Shown here in pieces: positions 1 to 10,812 of a stretch of 64,000 nt of DNA (position 1 is the first letter of the stretch; each line of letters begins with the position of its first letter). Under the pieces are notes generated by a model. That model saw only the letters and a list, made by a program, of their open reading frames with translations. It ran no database searches and had not been told where the DNA came from. Where the stretch lies: the NCBI GenBank assembly GCA_027627225.1, contig CM051029.1, positions 27,366,548 through 27,430,547 of the forward strand, read 5' to 3'. The position numbers and the translations under genes are program-made. The DNA is from Congeria kusceri (lineage: Eukaryota; Mollusca; Bivalvia; Myida; Dreissenidae).

Positions 1-132
1 TTCAAACCTAGTGCTTGGGTCGCATCTACAGCCAAAGAAAATCATCCCTGAAAGAAATGAGTACATTCCTTTTTACTACTTGTTATGATCCTATAAGGCC
101 ACAGTATAAAGAAAGTGGCAACATGCGTATAC

Positions 133-236
133 CTTTTCCACATCGTTGAGAACATGCTGTAGGTGATATAACCTTGCTTGCTGCCCCCACACGCCATGAA
201 CAGCGGGCACTTCCAGTATAGAGGCAATCCACACGT
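133..236 (-). CDS. PPP2R3: PP2A B'' regulatory subunit (PPP2R3 family), internal core exon
   Basis: This exon encodes part of the conserved core of the B'' (PR72/PR130, PR48/PR70) regulatory subunit, which binds the PP2A scaffold-catalytic dimer and directs substrate choice. Reading the minus strand it starts TCGLPLYWKCPLF..CGG and ends ..MFSTMWKR. The vertebrate family has the closely similar CGCPLYWK.P(L/M)F..(A)GGE..G and F.AMWRK. The acceptor (..TCAG at 240-237) and the donor (AAAAG then GTATAC at 132-127) fit consensus. The exon is 104 bp, begins in phase 0 and ends two bases into a codon. It joins the exon at 1084-1464, giving IAK-TCG where vertebrates have IAK-VCG or VAK-ACG. Later exons, including the EF-hand region, lie beyond the left edge. 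Confidence in family and boundaries is high. Confidence 0.9.
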
Positions 237-289
237 CTGAAAAGAGCAATTGCATTTATTAAGTCTATATTCTTTTATGAGTGTGTTTC

Positions 290-557
290 CACTGGGGGCT
301 TTCCGTGTAAACTTTAAGTGTTTCTCAACGACAAAATGTGTGTTTCTTAAGGAAAACTAATACAAACAGCGTGTTTCATTTACTGAATTTTATAATGATT
401 TCGTTGATAAACACACACCAAAGAGTGTGTATGTTTTACAATGAAACCATTATAAAATTCGGGAAATGAACCACACTTTATGTATTAGTTTTTGTTAAGA
501 AACACACACATTTTGTCGTTAAGAAACACTTTTAGTTTACACGGTCAGCCCCCAGTG
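290..557. mobile_element. Fold-back MITE with long inverted repeats and 5-bp TSD
   Basis: The element begins CACTGGGGGCT and ends AGCCCCCAGTG. Inside, CGTGTAAACT, AACGACAAAATGTGTGTTTC and most of the rest recur in inverted order, so nearly the whole 268 bp is one imperfect palindrome. It is flanked by GTTTC at 285-289 and GTTTC at 558-562, which reads as a 5-bp target site duplication. It has no coding capacity. It lies in the intron between the PPP2R3 exons at 133-236 and 1084-1464. Confidence 0.8.
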
Positions 558-619
558 GTTTCATTCAATGAATTATTTATCTTACTGCAAGCAGTCTAAG
601 TATTTTTGTGTGGGTTTGT

Positions 620-682
620 TTGACACTTGGACCAAATTGGCATGTTTTCATTTGTTTGACACTTGGACCAAATTGGCATTTG
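620..682. repeat. Short direct tandem duplication
   Basis: The phrase TTGTTTGACACTTGGACCAA followed by ATTGGCAT occurs twice in a row, about 35 bp apart, inside the PPP2R3 intron. The rest of this intron (563-1083) is AT-rich with nothing else recognised. Confidence 0.7.
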
Positions 683-1083
683 TTCAATAATTTTCTCAAT
701 ATTTTTGCAAATGTTATGTGAACATCATCCAATTGCATCAAATCTGTATGTTAATTTTGGGCAAGACACAATATTTCAATACATCTTACCTATCTGACAT
801 ATTTTTGTTTACTTAAATATAAGTTAAGAAACTGTACACAAACATGAGTTTACATTTACAAACATTTACGACAATATTTTCAACACAAGAGAACGTAAAG
901 ATCAAATTCTACGTTAATATTTTATGAAACTCTGCAGTCTTGGGGAAAAACTTGCAATATACATGATATAAGGCATTGCTCTTACATAGTGATTAAATTG
1001 TATATGTTCTGAAAGAATTCACAGAGTAAAGAAAAATTATACATTTTCTAAATTCTCTGTAACCGTATACACACAAACTTGAC

Positions 1084-1464
1084 CTTTGCAATGGTTCCCA
1101 TTTGATTCCTGTAGATTTTCCCGTCTTCCGCTTTCGAGAATTCCTGCGAAACCCGCAACAAAACTTCATCGGAATTATCTTTATCCGCTGGCCGCCCCAT
1201 TGGAAAATAAAACTTTGGTATGTTGGCATTCTGTATCACAGTGTTTCTACTATAAGGCCTAGAGTTGTCTTTCTTTTTCACTTTTGAACTCTCTTTAGTG
1301 GAGGTAGATAAAGTGTCTATGTTTTGATTTAATTGGTTGTTTTGAATGTTTGAAATGTCTGTGTTCTCTTTTTCAGTGTCCCTGTCGAAGGTGGTGGCAT
1401 CTTTGAGAACGGCAGAGGAGGAATCCACCTTGTCCAATTTTGCTGAGGAGCCATTGGAAACGGT
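1084..1464 (-). CDS. PPP2R3: PP2A B'' regulatory subunit, first shared exon
   Basis: This 127-codon exon enters the B'' core from a disordered N-terminal linker. The linker (residues 1-82) is rich in Ser, Thr, Asn and Lys. From about residue 83 it reads NIPKFYFPMGRP, matching the family's entry to the core (NIPRFYFPEG in PR72/PR130, IPTFYFPRGRP in PR48/PR70), and it ends ..MGTIAK. The acceptor is TTTGTTTCAG just above 1464 and the donor is AAG|GTCAAG at 1083-1078. Phase is 0 at both ends. It follows either of two upstream exons (10291-10812 or 35298-35591), both ending in phase 0, so it is the convergence point of two N termini. The 5' tip of a repeat element lies only about 43 bp upstream of its acceptor. 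Confidence 0.92.
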
Positions 1465-1506
1465 CTGAAACAAACGAGACTGACATATTAGCAACAAAAT
1501 AAATTT

Positions 1507-2487
1507 AACAAGAGCTGTTTGTAAAATAGTTATGCCCCATACAGATTAAATGCAATCTTTAAAATATCACGTTTGGTGAGGATTGGATGAGAACTGTTGG
1601 ACATATTGAGTGTATACTGCTAAAAAGGACAATTTTAGATAAATCAAGGGCCATAACTCTGTACTTCCTGGGGCGATTTGGATGATTATCGAATTTGGCC
1701 GAGATATTATGGTCACAAACATTTCCATGAAGTTTGGTGAGGATTGGATTAAAAATGTTAGACTTCAGAGAGCGCAAACGAAAGTGGCCTACTGACCGAC
1801 AGACCAACATTAGCACCCAGGGGTGGCGAAATCAAATGTCCGAGTTGTCCGAGTCGAACATTTGTAGGTCTGGGCAACTGAATTGTTTCAATCAAGTAGT
1901 CTGTGGACAACCAATTTCTTGAGAAACAGCTCTGATAATTAAAAAAAAGCCAGCCGAATTTCAGTTTCGCAAAACCGGATGTTGACATGCGTTTGCATTG
2001 TCAGTGCTATTTGCGGAGCAAAACGTGTGCTATATACGGAGTAAAGCGGCCCACAATACATGGAACGCATTGAAAAGCTTTCCGCATTTTCAAAATACGA
2101 TCCGACTTTTAGACTGCAGTGTAGATGGGTTTCTATTTTTTAGCACTCGTAACAGAATTTATCATGTTGCATTAAAATAAACAAAACACAGTCTGCAATC
2201 TTAAAAAGTACAAAGAAAAACTCCTTAATTTTATTTATCAAACACTAATGTAAAGAATGCACTATGCAGATATCAAAATCAAGCAAGACATACTCATTTT
2301 AATTTATTGCAGAATATTTCACATCATTCAATACATGCATTTTTATATATATACGGACAAGTGGATTTCATATACAGACAAGTTAAATTTCATAATTAGT
2401 TGTCCGTGGACAAGTAAGTTTTTTTGAGATTTCGCCAACCCTGGCACCCCAATATACCCCGTCCTCTTCGATGGGGGGGCATCATAA
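1507..2487 (+). mobile_element. AACAAGAG-type element, interrupted copy
   Basis: The element begins AACAAGAGCTGTTTGTAAAA, the start shared with several other elements in this window. It contains two related blocks (GTTTGGTGAGGATTGGAT at about 1572 and 1733) and GGCCATAACTCTGTACTTCC. It runs to CAGACCAACATTAGCACC, where another element (1818-2443) is inserted. After that insert it resumes with CACCCCAATATACCCC and a G-rich end near 2487. It lies in the PPP2R3 intron. The 3' boundary is approximate. Confidence 0.6.
1818..2443. mobile_element. hAT-like MITE nested in another element
   Basis: Terminal inverted repeats are CAGGGGTGGCGAAATC on the left and GATTTCGCCAACCCTG on the right, with one mismatch. 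The flanks are GCACC at 1813-1817 and GCACC at 2444-2448. A CAGGG start is typical of hAT-type elements, though hAT usually makes 8-bp duplications and only 5 bp match here. Inside are repeated GTCCG..GGACAA(G/C) words. There is no transposase. Confidence 0.7.
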
Positions 2488-3413
2488 AAATCTACCACAG
2501 AGCCTCTTGAAACACAGCTATAACATGATTAAGGAAATTCTGTAATCAACACCAATTTTTCTCCAGGATTTATTTTTAATTCTAGCCAGTAGTTACCATA
2601 TAAATGTATATTTATGTACTGTGGGCAAACAAATGCAACAAAAATGGACTTTCTCTGGTATTTTAAAAAACATATAAATGTGTTGTTGTTTTTTAATTCC
2701 GATTTAATTCCTCATATTCCTTAGGGGGGGGGGGGGGGATCAACCATTTATTTAAGTAGGGGGAATCATGGTTTTTTTGTTTACTAACAGGCTATTATCG
2801 TCTGCAGTTTAAATCGTTTCATTTACCTGTATCGATTAGTACATGTTTATAATGGTTCTCACTTGCATTTTTACGGACTGTAAATCATGATGCAAACAAT
2901 CGAAGTAAACAACAGCCATCAGAAATCTGGCATGTATACATTGCATACACAGTATGCTAATAAGGTTGTAATTATGCCGTTACGATTGTTTGGACCAAAT
3001 TACAGGGGCAAATTATGAGAACAGACCCAACTAATTACAAGGTTCAGTGTGAACCAGCTATTGCTAATATACTGGAAAATGTGGAGATTAACCGGAGGGA
3101 GCACAGAGACTGTACATGCAGGCTGGCATATGGTTTTCTCTTTGGTTCTACACCTGCGCACATGTACATGCAGTGATTTTGTTGGTTGTTTTCATTGTTG
3201 TTGTTGTTTTTTCACTGAGAACGGTTATGGTATTGTGCGTTAGGTTTGACCTGGCACCCCATTAATCTTTGATGACATTCGGGCAACGCTCGAGAGCAAT
3301 GCTCTATAGTTTTCGTAATCACATACGAGGACAGTTAAAAAAAAGCAATGTAAATTTATGTTACAAATCCGACGCAATGAGGGATACTTATGACACTACC
3401 ATAAGTAACATTT
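2488..3413. other. PPP2R3 intron, no gene seen
   Basis: AT-rich intronic DNA with a poly-G run near 2726 and a GTT microsatellite near 3190. Short open frames lack any family resemblance. I see nothing else. Confidence 0.6.
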
Positions 3414-3682
3414 GTGGCGCATTGTGGGAAAACCGGACTTAATGCATGTGCGTAAAAGTGTTGTTCCCGATTAGCCTGTGCAGTCCGCACAGGCTTATCC
3501 AGGACGGCACTTTCCGCCTACAGTGGATTTATGTTTAGAAGGGACTTTCTTAAAACAGAAAATACCATAAAAGCGGAAAGTGCCGTCCCGTATTAGCCTG
3601 TGCGGACTGCACAGGCTATTAGCCTCTCCAGGACGACGTTTTGCGCACATGCATTAAGTCCAGTTTTCCCATGACGCGCCTC
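3414..3682. mobile_element. Palindromic TGGGAAAACCGG element, copy 1
   Basis: The ends are GTGGCGCATTGTGGGAAAAC and GTTTTCCCATGACGCGCC, an imperfect inverted repeat. Next in are ACTTAATGCATGTGCG and CGCACATGCATTAAGTC. Each arm also carries its own smaller palindrome (GATTAGCCTGTGC..GCACAGGCT). The two arms meet at GGCACTTTCCGC and GCGGAAAGTGCC around a central spacer with TTTATGTTTAGAAG. The whole is a nested fold-back of about 269 bp with no coding capacity. Related copies are at 13857-14116 and 24760-25007. Confidence 0.85.
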
Positions 3683-6350
3683 ATTTATAAAATCACACCA
3701 AAAGGCATAGAAAAAACATTTATCTGAATGCCGCATTTTCTGATAAAAGTATATGCTATACAGGATAATAAATTAATTCCTATCTCAAAACACAGTGTTA
3801 AATGATCGTCCTAAAGGATTATCAAATAAGTTTATCCAGGTGGCAGACACAGACTTTTTACAGTTGTTTTTTTTAGTGTATATTTTTCATCCCACAGAGA
3901 TGTTCACTTGTTTCTTGAATTCTTCTGCCTGATATCTCATAAATATAAAAGGCTTGTTGAAGCCATGATGATGTTTTCCAGCACTACACCTGCCCCCCTA
4001 TTTGTGGGCGGTGATTGCATCAAGAAAGCTATGCATCGGCTTCAAAACATATCTGATAGCATTTGTTGATAGCATATTTTTTAAATGTCTTTCTCCAATT
4101 GAGTAGTAAAATTTTGAAATTGAACTATCTCTGAAATCTCATTAATATTTCTACACAAAGGGTACACAAAATAAATTATAAATGTTTAATTAATTCTTTC
4201 TAAAAAATAGATTAGAGTTTAATATCTGTTAGCTAGAATCGAATAATGCACATGATGAAAAAAAAAATGTCAATGCATTTCTTTATTTTTTATTTTCAAC
4301 ATCCTTGTTGATGCCTGTGTTTGCCAGATTTTTTTCCATTTCTGAAGGCGGTTCTGGCAAGTAAATTATATCTGAGACTCTGCTTTGAGTTTTTTTTATA
4401 CTTTTTTCTGACATATTTGCCAATTGAAAGTATGGTTGTTTTTTTCCCCCAATTTCAAAAAGTATTCCCTCTTTTTTTTGGGGGGGAGGGGGGGGAATTT
4501 TTGTAATTGATATATATCTCAAGCTACAATAAAATAACTGCTGGCTATGATAAAATGTTCATGTTCTTCATCATTTATTCAAATTAATTATATTGGAAGA
4601 TCTAATAAATCAAATGGAGCTGCAGGCGTGACCAGCTAAAATCTGATAAACTGACATGATAAATGCAATGTCACTGACAACAAAAATTATTATTCAATTC
4701 TAATAAAAACTGTTATCAATTATCGAGACAGACTGACCACCCGTTCAATTCTACCTGAAAATCTCACTGTCTCCGAAAATCTTTATATCTAAATAAGCAA
4801 TGGCTGTCAATCAATGGGGGAGGTGGGGACACACAATAAAATACGATTAGACCATGCCAGACATGTAGACTGAGCGGTGACCCATTTATCCAAACATCAT
4901 TCACAGTTACGACATATTTATTTGCCCTATAATTATGCGTATTAAGTTGACCCGGACTGGTTATCAGCCTGTGACAATCTCCCAGGCAACAGAGAACCAG
5001 TCAAACACCTTGGACTTGGGAAGTTCGGATCTGTCAGCATTGAGATGGGGTCAAATTTTAACTTTTCTCCCACCGAAACAACAAATATGACAGTGCGGTT
5101 TTTGCCTTTCGAATGTTTTGAACAATAGCTATGTATACTTTGATAATAACACTTGTTTTTGGACCAAAAGCAGTTTGTAATTAAAGTTGTCTTGTGTTGT
5201 TTTTTTTATATCTATTAGATATAAAACATGCTTTTTAGTTGTTGGAACAGTAGCAGTTTGTCTATTAGATATCTATGATTTTGAGTTGTTTTAATGTTTA
5301 AGATACATCTGGTTAAGTTCCACTTAATGTGTCAGTGAAACTTTGTGATTTTTCTATACTACTAAATTTTAGCTTCTGGTTTGGATTTTCGTCTGCTACG
5401 CATGACAAATCATTAAAATTCAATGATAATTACAACATTCATTACCAATTCTAACATGATACTAGCTAATGTTTCTATAGACAAAGAATATATTATAGAT
5501 GTTAAACTACCCAATTAACGATGCAAAAAGTAGTCCTGATTCTGAGCGTAGAATAGCTAAAAGTTGCAAAAATATATGACAAATCATGTTAGATCGAAAT
5601 ATTTCTTGCATTATCTTTGTTTATTGGCCACTAAACAATTCTTCGTTGTTCTGATGTGTGGCTATTATTGGTCGATAAACAATGATACATTGAAAAAAAT
5701 AATCTTACTTATCTACTTAAAGTTTGGGTTCATACCAATAAAATAAATTTCTGATATTAAACAACAATAATACCTGGTATGTAACATTGTTTGACGTCTG
5801 TTTTCTCTATTAAGGACAGTGTTATTTAACACTAGTTATTTAAACAATTTTGCTTAAGAACCTATTAATAAGACTATTTATATATTAAACATCTTGTGGG
5901 TAAAAGGCTATTGAATATTTTCTGAAAATATCTAAACTATGATATGACAGCTCTTTTTTGTACATTTTTTTTTTTGGGGGGTGGGGGGAAAACAAATAAA
6001 GACGACTCTGAGACAAACATCAAATTACCTTAACACAAAATACAAGAGCAAATCACATTGCTTAGTGTATGCCAGTTGCATCTGGGAATCAGGTTACTAA
6101 CAATGTTCAAAATTCAGCTTATTTCTTGAAATATTTAGTATAATTCAATTCAATATTTCTCTAAAAAAAACTTAAATACCGGAAAGAAAACACCAAAACT
6201 TAAAGCAAACACCGAAATTTTGTGGACACAAAAATTAGCTTCACGGAAGCCTATTAAAAATGTGATTCGGGCCCAATTTTGTGAGTCGGCCGCGTTACCC
6301 TTAACAATTTTTTATGGATGGCTTAAGTGGATAAGTTACTAGTACCTATT
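3683..6350. other. PPP2R3 intron, no gene seen
   Basis: Long AT-rich stretch with simple-sequence tracts: poly-G runs near 4481 and 5975, and poly-A and poly-T runs. Open frames here are short, low-complexity and without recognisable domains. Confidence 0.6.
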
Positions 6351-6607
6351 CAGGGCTCTTTTTTCATCATCTTAGGAATCTGACCTATACCCATGAAATA
6401 GGGAATTTCAGCGTCAACTCACCTAAAACTGGAATTAATATAAACAAATCAGTAAAACAGTTATTACTTCTACACTGAACACCTCTAATTTCCAAACATC
6501 TGAAAGTCAGTTGGGAATTTGGGGACTGGATTTGGGAAAAAAAGATACTTTTTGATATTGGGAATATGACCCAATACCGGCTATAAAATTAGCCAAAAAA
6601 AGCCCTG
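6351..6607. mobile_element. CAGGGCT-TIR MITE, copy 1
   Basis: It begins CAGGGCTCTTTTTTC and ends AAAAAAAGCCCTG, flanked by CTATT at 6346-6350 and again at 6608-6612. At 257 bp it has no coding capacity. A shorter relative with the same termini lies at 25169-25341. Confidence 0.7.
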
Positions 6608-6920
6608 CTATTAGATCTTTTCACAACACCTTCAGGGCAAATTTCGACAGCAATAAACAAACTTTGTGTGTATATTCTATTGACCCATAATGACAAGCAT
6701 TGAAAATAAATTACAATTATGCAAATACACTAGTAGAAAAACATGCTTAACAGTTTGTCCGACAGGAGGCCATATTATGACTTTTTCTTATAAAAATATT
6801 TGTATAACACTTTTAATGGTTTAATGAAATTAAATTTTATTTGGGACACACACACATTAAATAAATGTCATTGCCTATTATAAATAATTCAACTAATTTC
6901 ATATTTTCAAAGGCAAGAAA

Positions 6921-7638
6921 CAGTGTTCATTCTGGGCCGCGCCTTTGCGGGATTCCCACTAAAGAAAAATAAATGGGCGCAACAAAAATACTGTGCGCCA
7001 TTTGGGCGCATGATAAATATAACAGGTGCATGGAAAATTGTTTGCAAGTTTTTTCGAATGAAAATCATCGTAAATCATATTGCGAATTGTAAACATCGCA
7101 TAGCCCGATTGTTAGTGGTAGATAAGGTCTCACGCGCCATTTGATCTCGCTTACATCATCACAAATTGATTACAGTGCTGTCTGAAATTTACATGCTGTT
7201 TAAGTTGATTTTAATAAGAAAATAAAGATGTCAAAGCGTTTCCGCTGGTACAGAGAGCATACACTGAAAATCTCTTGAATTTTCCACCAAAATTTCTAGG
7301 CAAAATGAGAACACCGTTGAAAATGAGGGCGAGAAAACATCTGTTGAGACGGCGTACCCGTACTTCATCTGCAAGTTAAGTTGAAAAAAACTGATAAATC
7401 TTCCAAAAACGTTGGCGGTCACAAATTTCAGAAAGGTTGGTTAGAGAAATTGTGTGGTTATTGTTCAATGAAACGAGTAATTTGATGTTTTTTGACATTT
7501 GTAAAAAACAATAAAAGTAACATGAAAAAGAATTATGGTAAAAATTTGTCGCCCCCCGAGAAAATCCTTCAATGGCGCACTGACTTTGTGGCTGATGGGC
7601 CATTGGCCCGCCTACAACTCAGCCCAGAATGAACACTG
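6921..7638. mobile_element. hAT-like element with perfect 17-bp TIRs
   Basis: The left terminus CAGTGTTCATTCTGGGC (6921-6937) is the exact reverse complement of the right terminus (7622-7638). AAGAAA flanks both sides (6915-6920 and 7639-7644), a probable target duplication. GGGCGC and GGCGCA words just inside both ends extend the symmetry loosely. The 718-bp body has no transposase reading frame, so it is non-autonomous. Confidence 0.8.
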
Positions 7639-8392
7639 AAGAAAGTGACAACACTGGAATTAAAACAAAATTGTTTTCTTTTTGTCGTTTTAAAGCTTTT
7701 TCATTCAATTAATGAATCAATTCAGTTACCGAAAAGAATATGAAATCAATTATAATCATTATTATTACCCATAGTTCCATTTTTCATGATTTTTTAACTT
7801 TTCATAGTAGAAGCTATGAAATACCTGTGTCATCCGATAGAAAATTTCTTTTAAATCATGTATTTTCCACCAAAAGTAGACTTTTTTAAATTCATTTGCT
7901 AAATTTGTTTCCCAAGAACCTAAGTACCCATTCACTGCCTCTGAAAAAAAATCCTGCATTTAAATTCGTTTAAAATGTTCTCGGACCAATATGTCACACT
8001 CGACCAAAAAAAATCAACAATTTCCCAAAGCAATAAATACCAGAGTCTCATTAAGTATTGGTTTTCCATGTACATGATACAAATCTAATTTACAAATTAG
8101 AAAACAAAATCAAACATCCCGAGAATACTTGATAAACCTCAAACATGCAGGTTTCCTTAGGCAATACATAAACTTGGGAGGAATGCAGCCAAATAATTTG
8201 AGCGATCAGTTTAAACAATTTTAAAGGCCTTATGGATTTTTATTATACCTTCAATTAAATCAATTTTACCGTGATAACATTGAATAATAAAAATTTGTCA
8301 GGATTTTAAATCCTGATACATGAGAAAGTAATGATACTTATTTGTTCTATTCTTGTATCACCTTTTAAGCTTAGTCGTGGTATAGGAGGACA
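7639..8392. other. PPP2R3 intron, no gene seen
   Basis: AT-rich sequence with no repeat structure, splice-flanked coding segment or RNA gene that I can recognise. Confidence 0.55.
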
Positions 8393-8698
8393 TGTTTTTT
8401 GTTTGTTTGTTTGTTAGGACTTTTCGCCATTTTTAACAGTATTTCAGTCATATCACGGCAGTCAGTTAACCTACTCACAGTTTTCCTGAGTAAGCCTAGC
8501 CGATCTAAGCGGTTACCAGTACTAAGTGCACATACTTACACCAGTAACTGAAATCAGAATCAGAGGTGGGGGAGAACGTCCGTAGAAATAATTTCATGAC
8601 CAATCCCCACACATGTTATGTGGCCAGACTGGGGTTCAAACTCATAAACCCCGGATTGACAGTCCAGCGCTCTACCAACTGAGCTAGCCGGGCCGGCC
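8393..8698 (-). mobile_element. tRNA-derived SINE with (CAAA)n tail
   Basis: On the minus strand the head reads GGCTAGCTCAGTTGGTAGAG (A box) and later GAGTTTGAACCCC (B box). The anticodon-like loop CTGTCAA sits in a TGGA/TCCG stem, so the head resembles a tRNA with anticodon GTC. The body carries AACTGACTG and GAAATACTGTTAAAAATGGC, like conserved SINE domains known in molluscs. It ends in AACAAACAAACAAAC (8395-8415). These are the usual parts of a pol III retroposon. It is not a functional tRNA: the acceptor stem does not close. Confidence 0.8.
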
Positions 8699-8734
8699 TA
8701 CGACGACGTGTAAAATAAGCTTAAAGCTTAAGTC

Positions 8735-8800
8735 CAACTAGCTCAGTCATGACAACATTTGCTCAATATGGTGAGGTCTAAGGTTCAAGCCACTATGCTT
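8735..8800 (+). mobile_element. tRNA-like SINE head fragment
   Basis: The plus strand reads TAGCTCAGTCATGACAAC and then AGGTTCAAGCCAC, resembling tRNA A and B boxes about 40 bp apart. It lies head to head with the SINE at 8393-8698. No tail is evident, so it may be a fragment. Confidence 0.4.
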
Positions 8801-8819
8801 GTTAATATTGGATTGAGTA

Positions 8820-9064
8820 GTTAGGCCCCCCCAAAAAAACAGTCCAGTTTCTGGTTTCCCGACCGACCCTTTACTTTTGCTGCCAACCCTACATATTTTT
8901 GGTCCAACAATAATAAAGACTGAAAAAGACTGTTACCGAGTACAACACAAACCATTCTCCCATCATAATTTTGTTTTTTTAAATAAAAAAAAATCCCTAC
9001 CTACCGACCGTTATTTTTTGGGGCAGGAGACCAGAAACGGAACTATTTATTTTTTTGGCCTAAC
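8820..9064. mobile_element. Short TIR element (TTAGGCC / GTTTCTGGT termini)
   Basis: The left side reads TTAGGCC, an A-rich stretch, then GTTTCTGGT. The right side reads ACCAGAAAC, a T-rich stretch, then GGCCTAA. Inside, GACCGACCC and CTACCGACC add to the symmetry. It is a non-autonomous element of about 245 bp. Confidence 0.65.
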
Positions 9065-9924
9065 CTAAAACTGCCCATGAACAATGTTATTGCACGAACA
9101 TGCGATCGCAGTCACTTTCTGCCACTTTCAGACAATGCTAACAAAAATGTTGGCAGTATTTTTTTCCCCTTATTTAACAGGGTCCACTACATTCGCTATG
9201 CCAAATATGGTTTATTTCACCCAAGTGGTAAAAAATATCCCCAAATCTGAAGTGCTGAAATCCTAAGTACATAGCAAATATCTTGAATGGTTATGGATAA
9301 ACACGATTAAAATACCAAGTTTAACCAATGAATTATTAGTTTAAAAAATTCATTAATTTAATTCATTAATTAAATTACTTTCTTAAATGTTTCCCAATTT
9401 GCCAGATCTGACAATGTGAAATTCCCAATTTGATGGGAAACATACTTATTCCCAAAGCAGTGAAAAAAAAACAAAAAAAACTACCGGTAAGAGCAGACAA
9501 AAACTTTTTACGAATTCTGCTGGAAACTGATATCTGACATCCACAGGGACTGATTGTATTATGCACAAATTTTCTGTGCCTTCAAAAATATAAAAGAGAA
9601 CTATTTCAATAGCAACACTGTGTGACACTTTCAATAAAGAGCGAGCATTAATTCTTCTGAATGAACATAATATTTTAATCACCTTCTCATAAATTCTTTT
9701 GTAAGCGGATACCCTGCATGTTAAGAGGGCCCTTGTATAACTATCTGCCAAACTGTGAAATTGGATAAAAACTACATTGTGTTATAGCCATGACATCCAA
9801 GCATATTTCAATGATGACAAATAATAAAGAGACCCTTAAAGTTGGAATTATGTACAGAAAACAATGACCACAAATGTTTATTACAAGTAATATTTTCTAA
9901 TTAGCTATTATGATTTTTTATCAT
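9065..9924. other. PPP2R3 intron, no gene seen
   Basis: AT-rich intron. Small ATTCATTAA palindromes occur near 9345-9375. No coding feature is recognised. Confidence 0.5.
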
Positions 9925-10125
9925 ATTTATTATTATTATTATTAGTAGTAGTAGTATTACTATTATTATTTATTACTTACTAATTATTATTATTCATAAC
10001 TATTATTGTCTTATATTTATGTTCATTATTATAGTCTGATATAATAATTATTATTATTATTACTATTATCATTATTATTTATTATTATTATTATTATTAT
10101 TACTATTATCACATTATTGACTTCA
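9925..10125. repeat. (ATT)n-rich microsatellite
   Basis: Interrupted runs of TAT/ATT/TAG trinucleotides (for example TTATTATTATTATTAG), degenerate between pure blocks. Confidence 0.85.
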
Positions 10126-10290
10126 ACCTACTAACATATGTCAAAATATGTGCACCAGACAATGCATTTTTTAAGCCAAAAAAAAATGCCACAGTTACTT
10201 CATACAATTTCACTCTTTTCTAACTTTTTAAAATAACATTTCACAAAAGCTCACAGAGCACATGACCTTAATTACGAGCATGCATCGTAC

Positions 10291-10812
10291 CTGGATGGAT
10301 TTCTTGGGTTGAGGACTAGAATGACGTGACTTAGACTGATCGCTGGAAAGTATGTGACTAGAATGGGGTCCGTGCTTTACACCGGACCCTGATGACGTGT
10401 GAACACTAGGCCAGACGGCCATTTGTTGATTTCTCCGCGACTTTTGCGGCAATGAGAATCTGTCCACTATCGGCAGGCACATCCCGTAATGTATTGCACC
10501 ACAGGGGGTTGACTCCCCTTTTCCGACCCCGTAGTCGCATGTCCCGCAGTGGTGCAACGCGCGGCGCCACTTAAGCTCAATCCTACTGTTGTAATACAAC
10601 GTCACTTTGGAGCACACATATTTCACACAGGCGCCACATTTTGTGCTGGCAATCTTCATCTCGTTCGCTTTTGTGACGTTGTTGTTGTTGTTGAAACTTA
10701 TAACATTCTTATTGCTCATGGGATTGTTATTCAGTTTTACGCCATTTTTCGCAAAATTCACTGAGAATTTTCCTGGCGGAGGTTCGAAAATCACTTCTTC
10801 CCTGGTCAACAT
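10291..10812 (-). CDS. PPP2R3: PP2A B'' subunit, PR130-like alternative N-terminal exon
   Basis: This 174-codon exon ends ..KKSIQ at a good donor (CAG|GTACGA, 10290-10285) in phase 0, fitting the shared exon at 1464. Residues 85-112 show A-L-H-H-C-x-T-C, then C104, I107-H108-Y109 and C112. Human PR130 (PPP2R3A long isoform) has the same order near its own start: A-I-H-Y-C-x-x-T-C..C..V-H-H..C. Earlier, residues 41-45 are an Asn run, and C59, C62 and C67 are further cysteines. The C-terminal third is Ser/His-rich linker. I take ATG at 10812 as the start: A is at -3, and an in-frame stop lies about 20 codons upstream. An acceptor (TTTCACAG) 12 bp above the ATG may end a 5' UTR intron, so an upstream non-coding exon is possible. 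The alternative is that this exon is internal, joining 35298 through AAG|ATG, but that acceptor is weak. Confidence 0.82.

Noticed and set aside
8630..8698. Functional tRNA gene on the minus strand
   Set aside because: A and B boxes are present, but the acceptor stem does not pair and the sequence continues into a SINE body with a CAAA tail.
10291..10812. Internal exon joining the PR48/70-like exon in series
   Set aside because: The only phase-0 acceptor is a weak CATAAG immediately before the ATG, and the PR130-like content fits an alternative first exon better. Kept as a lesser possibility.
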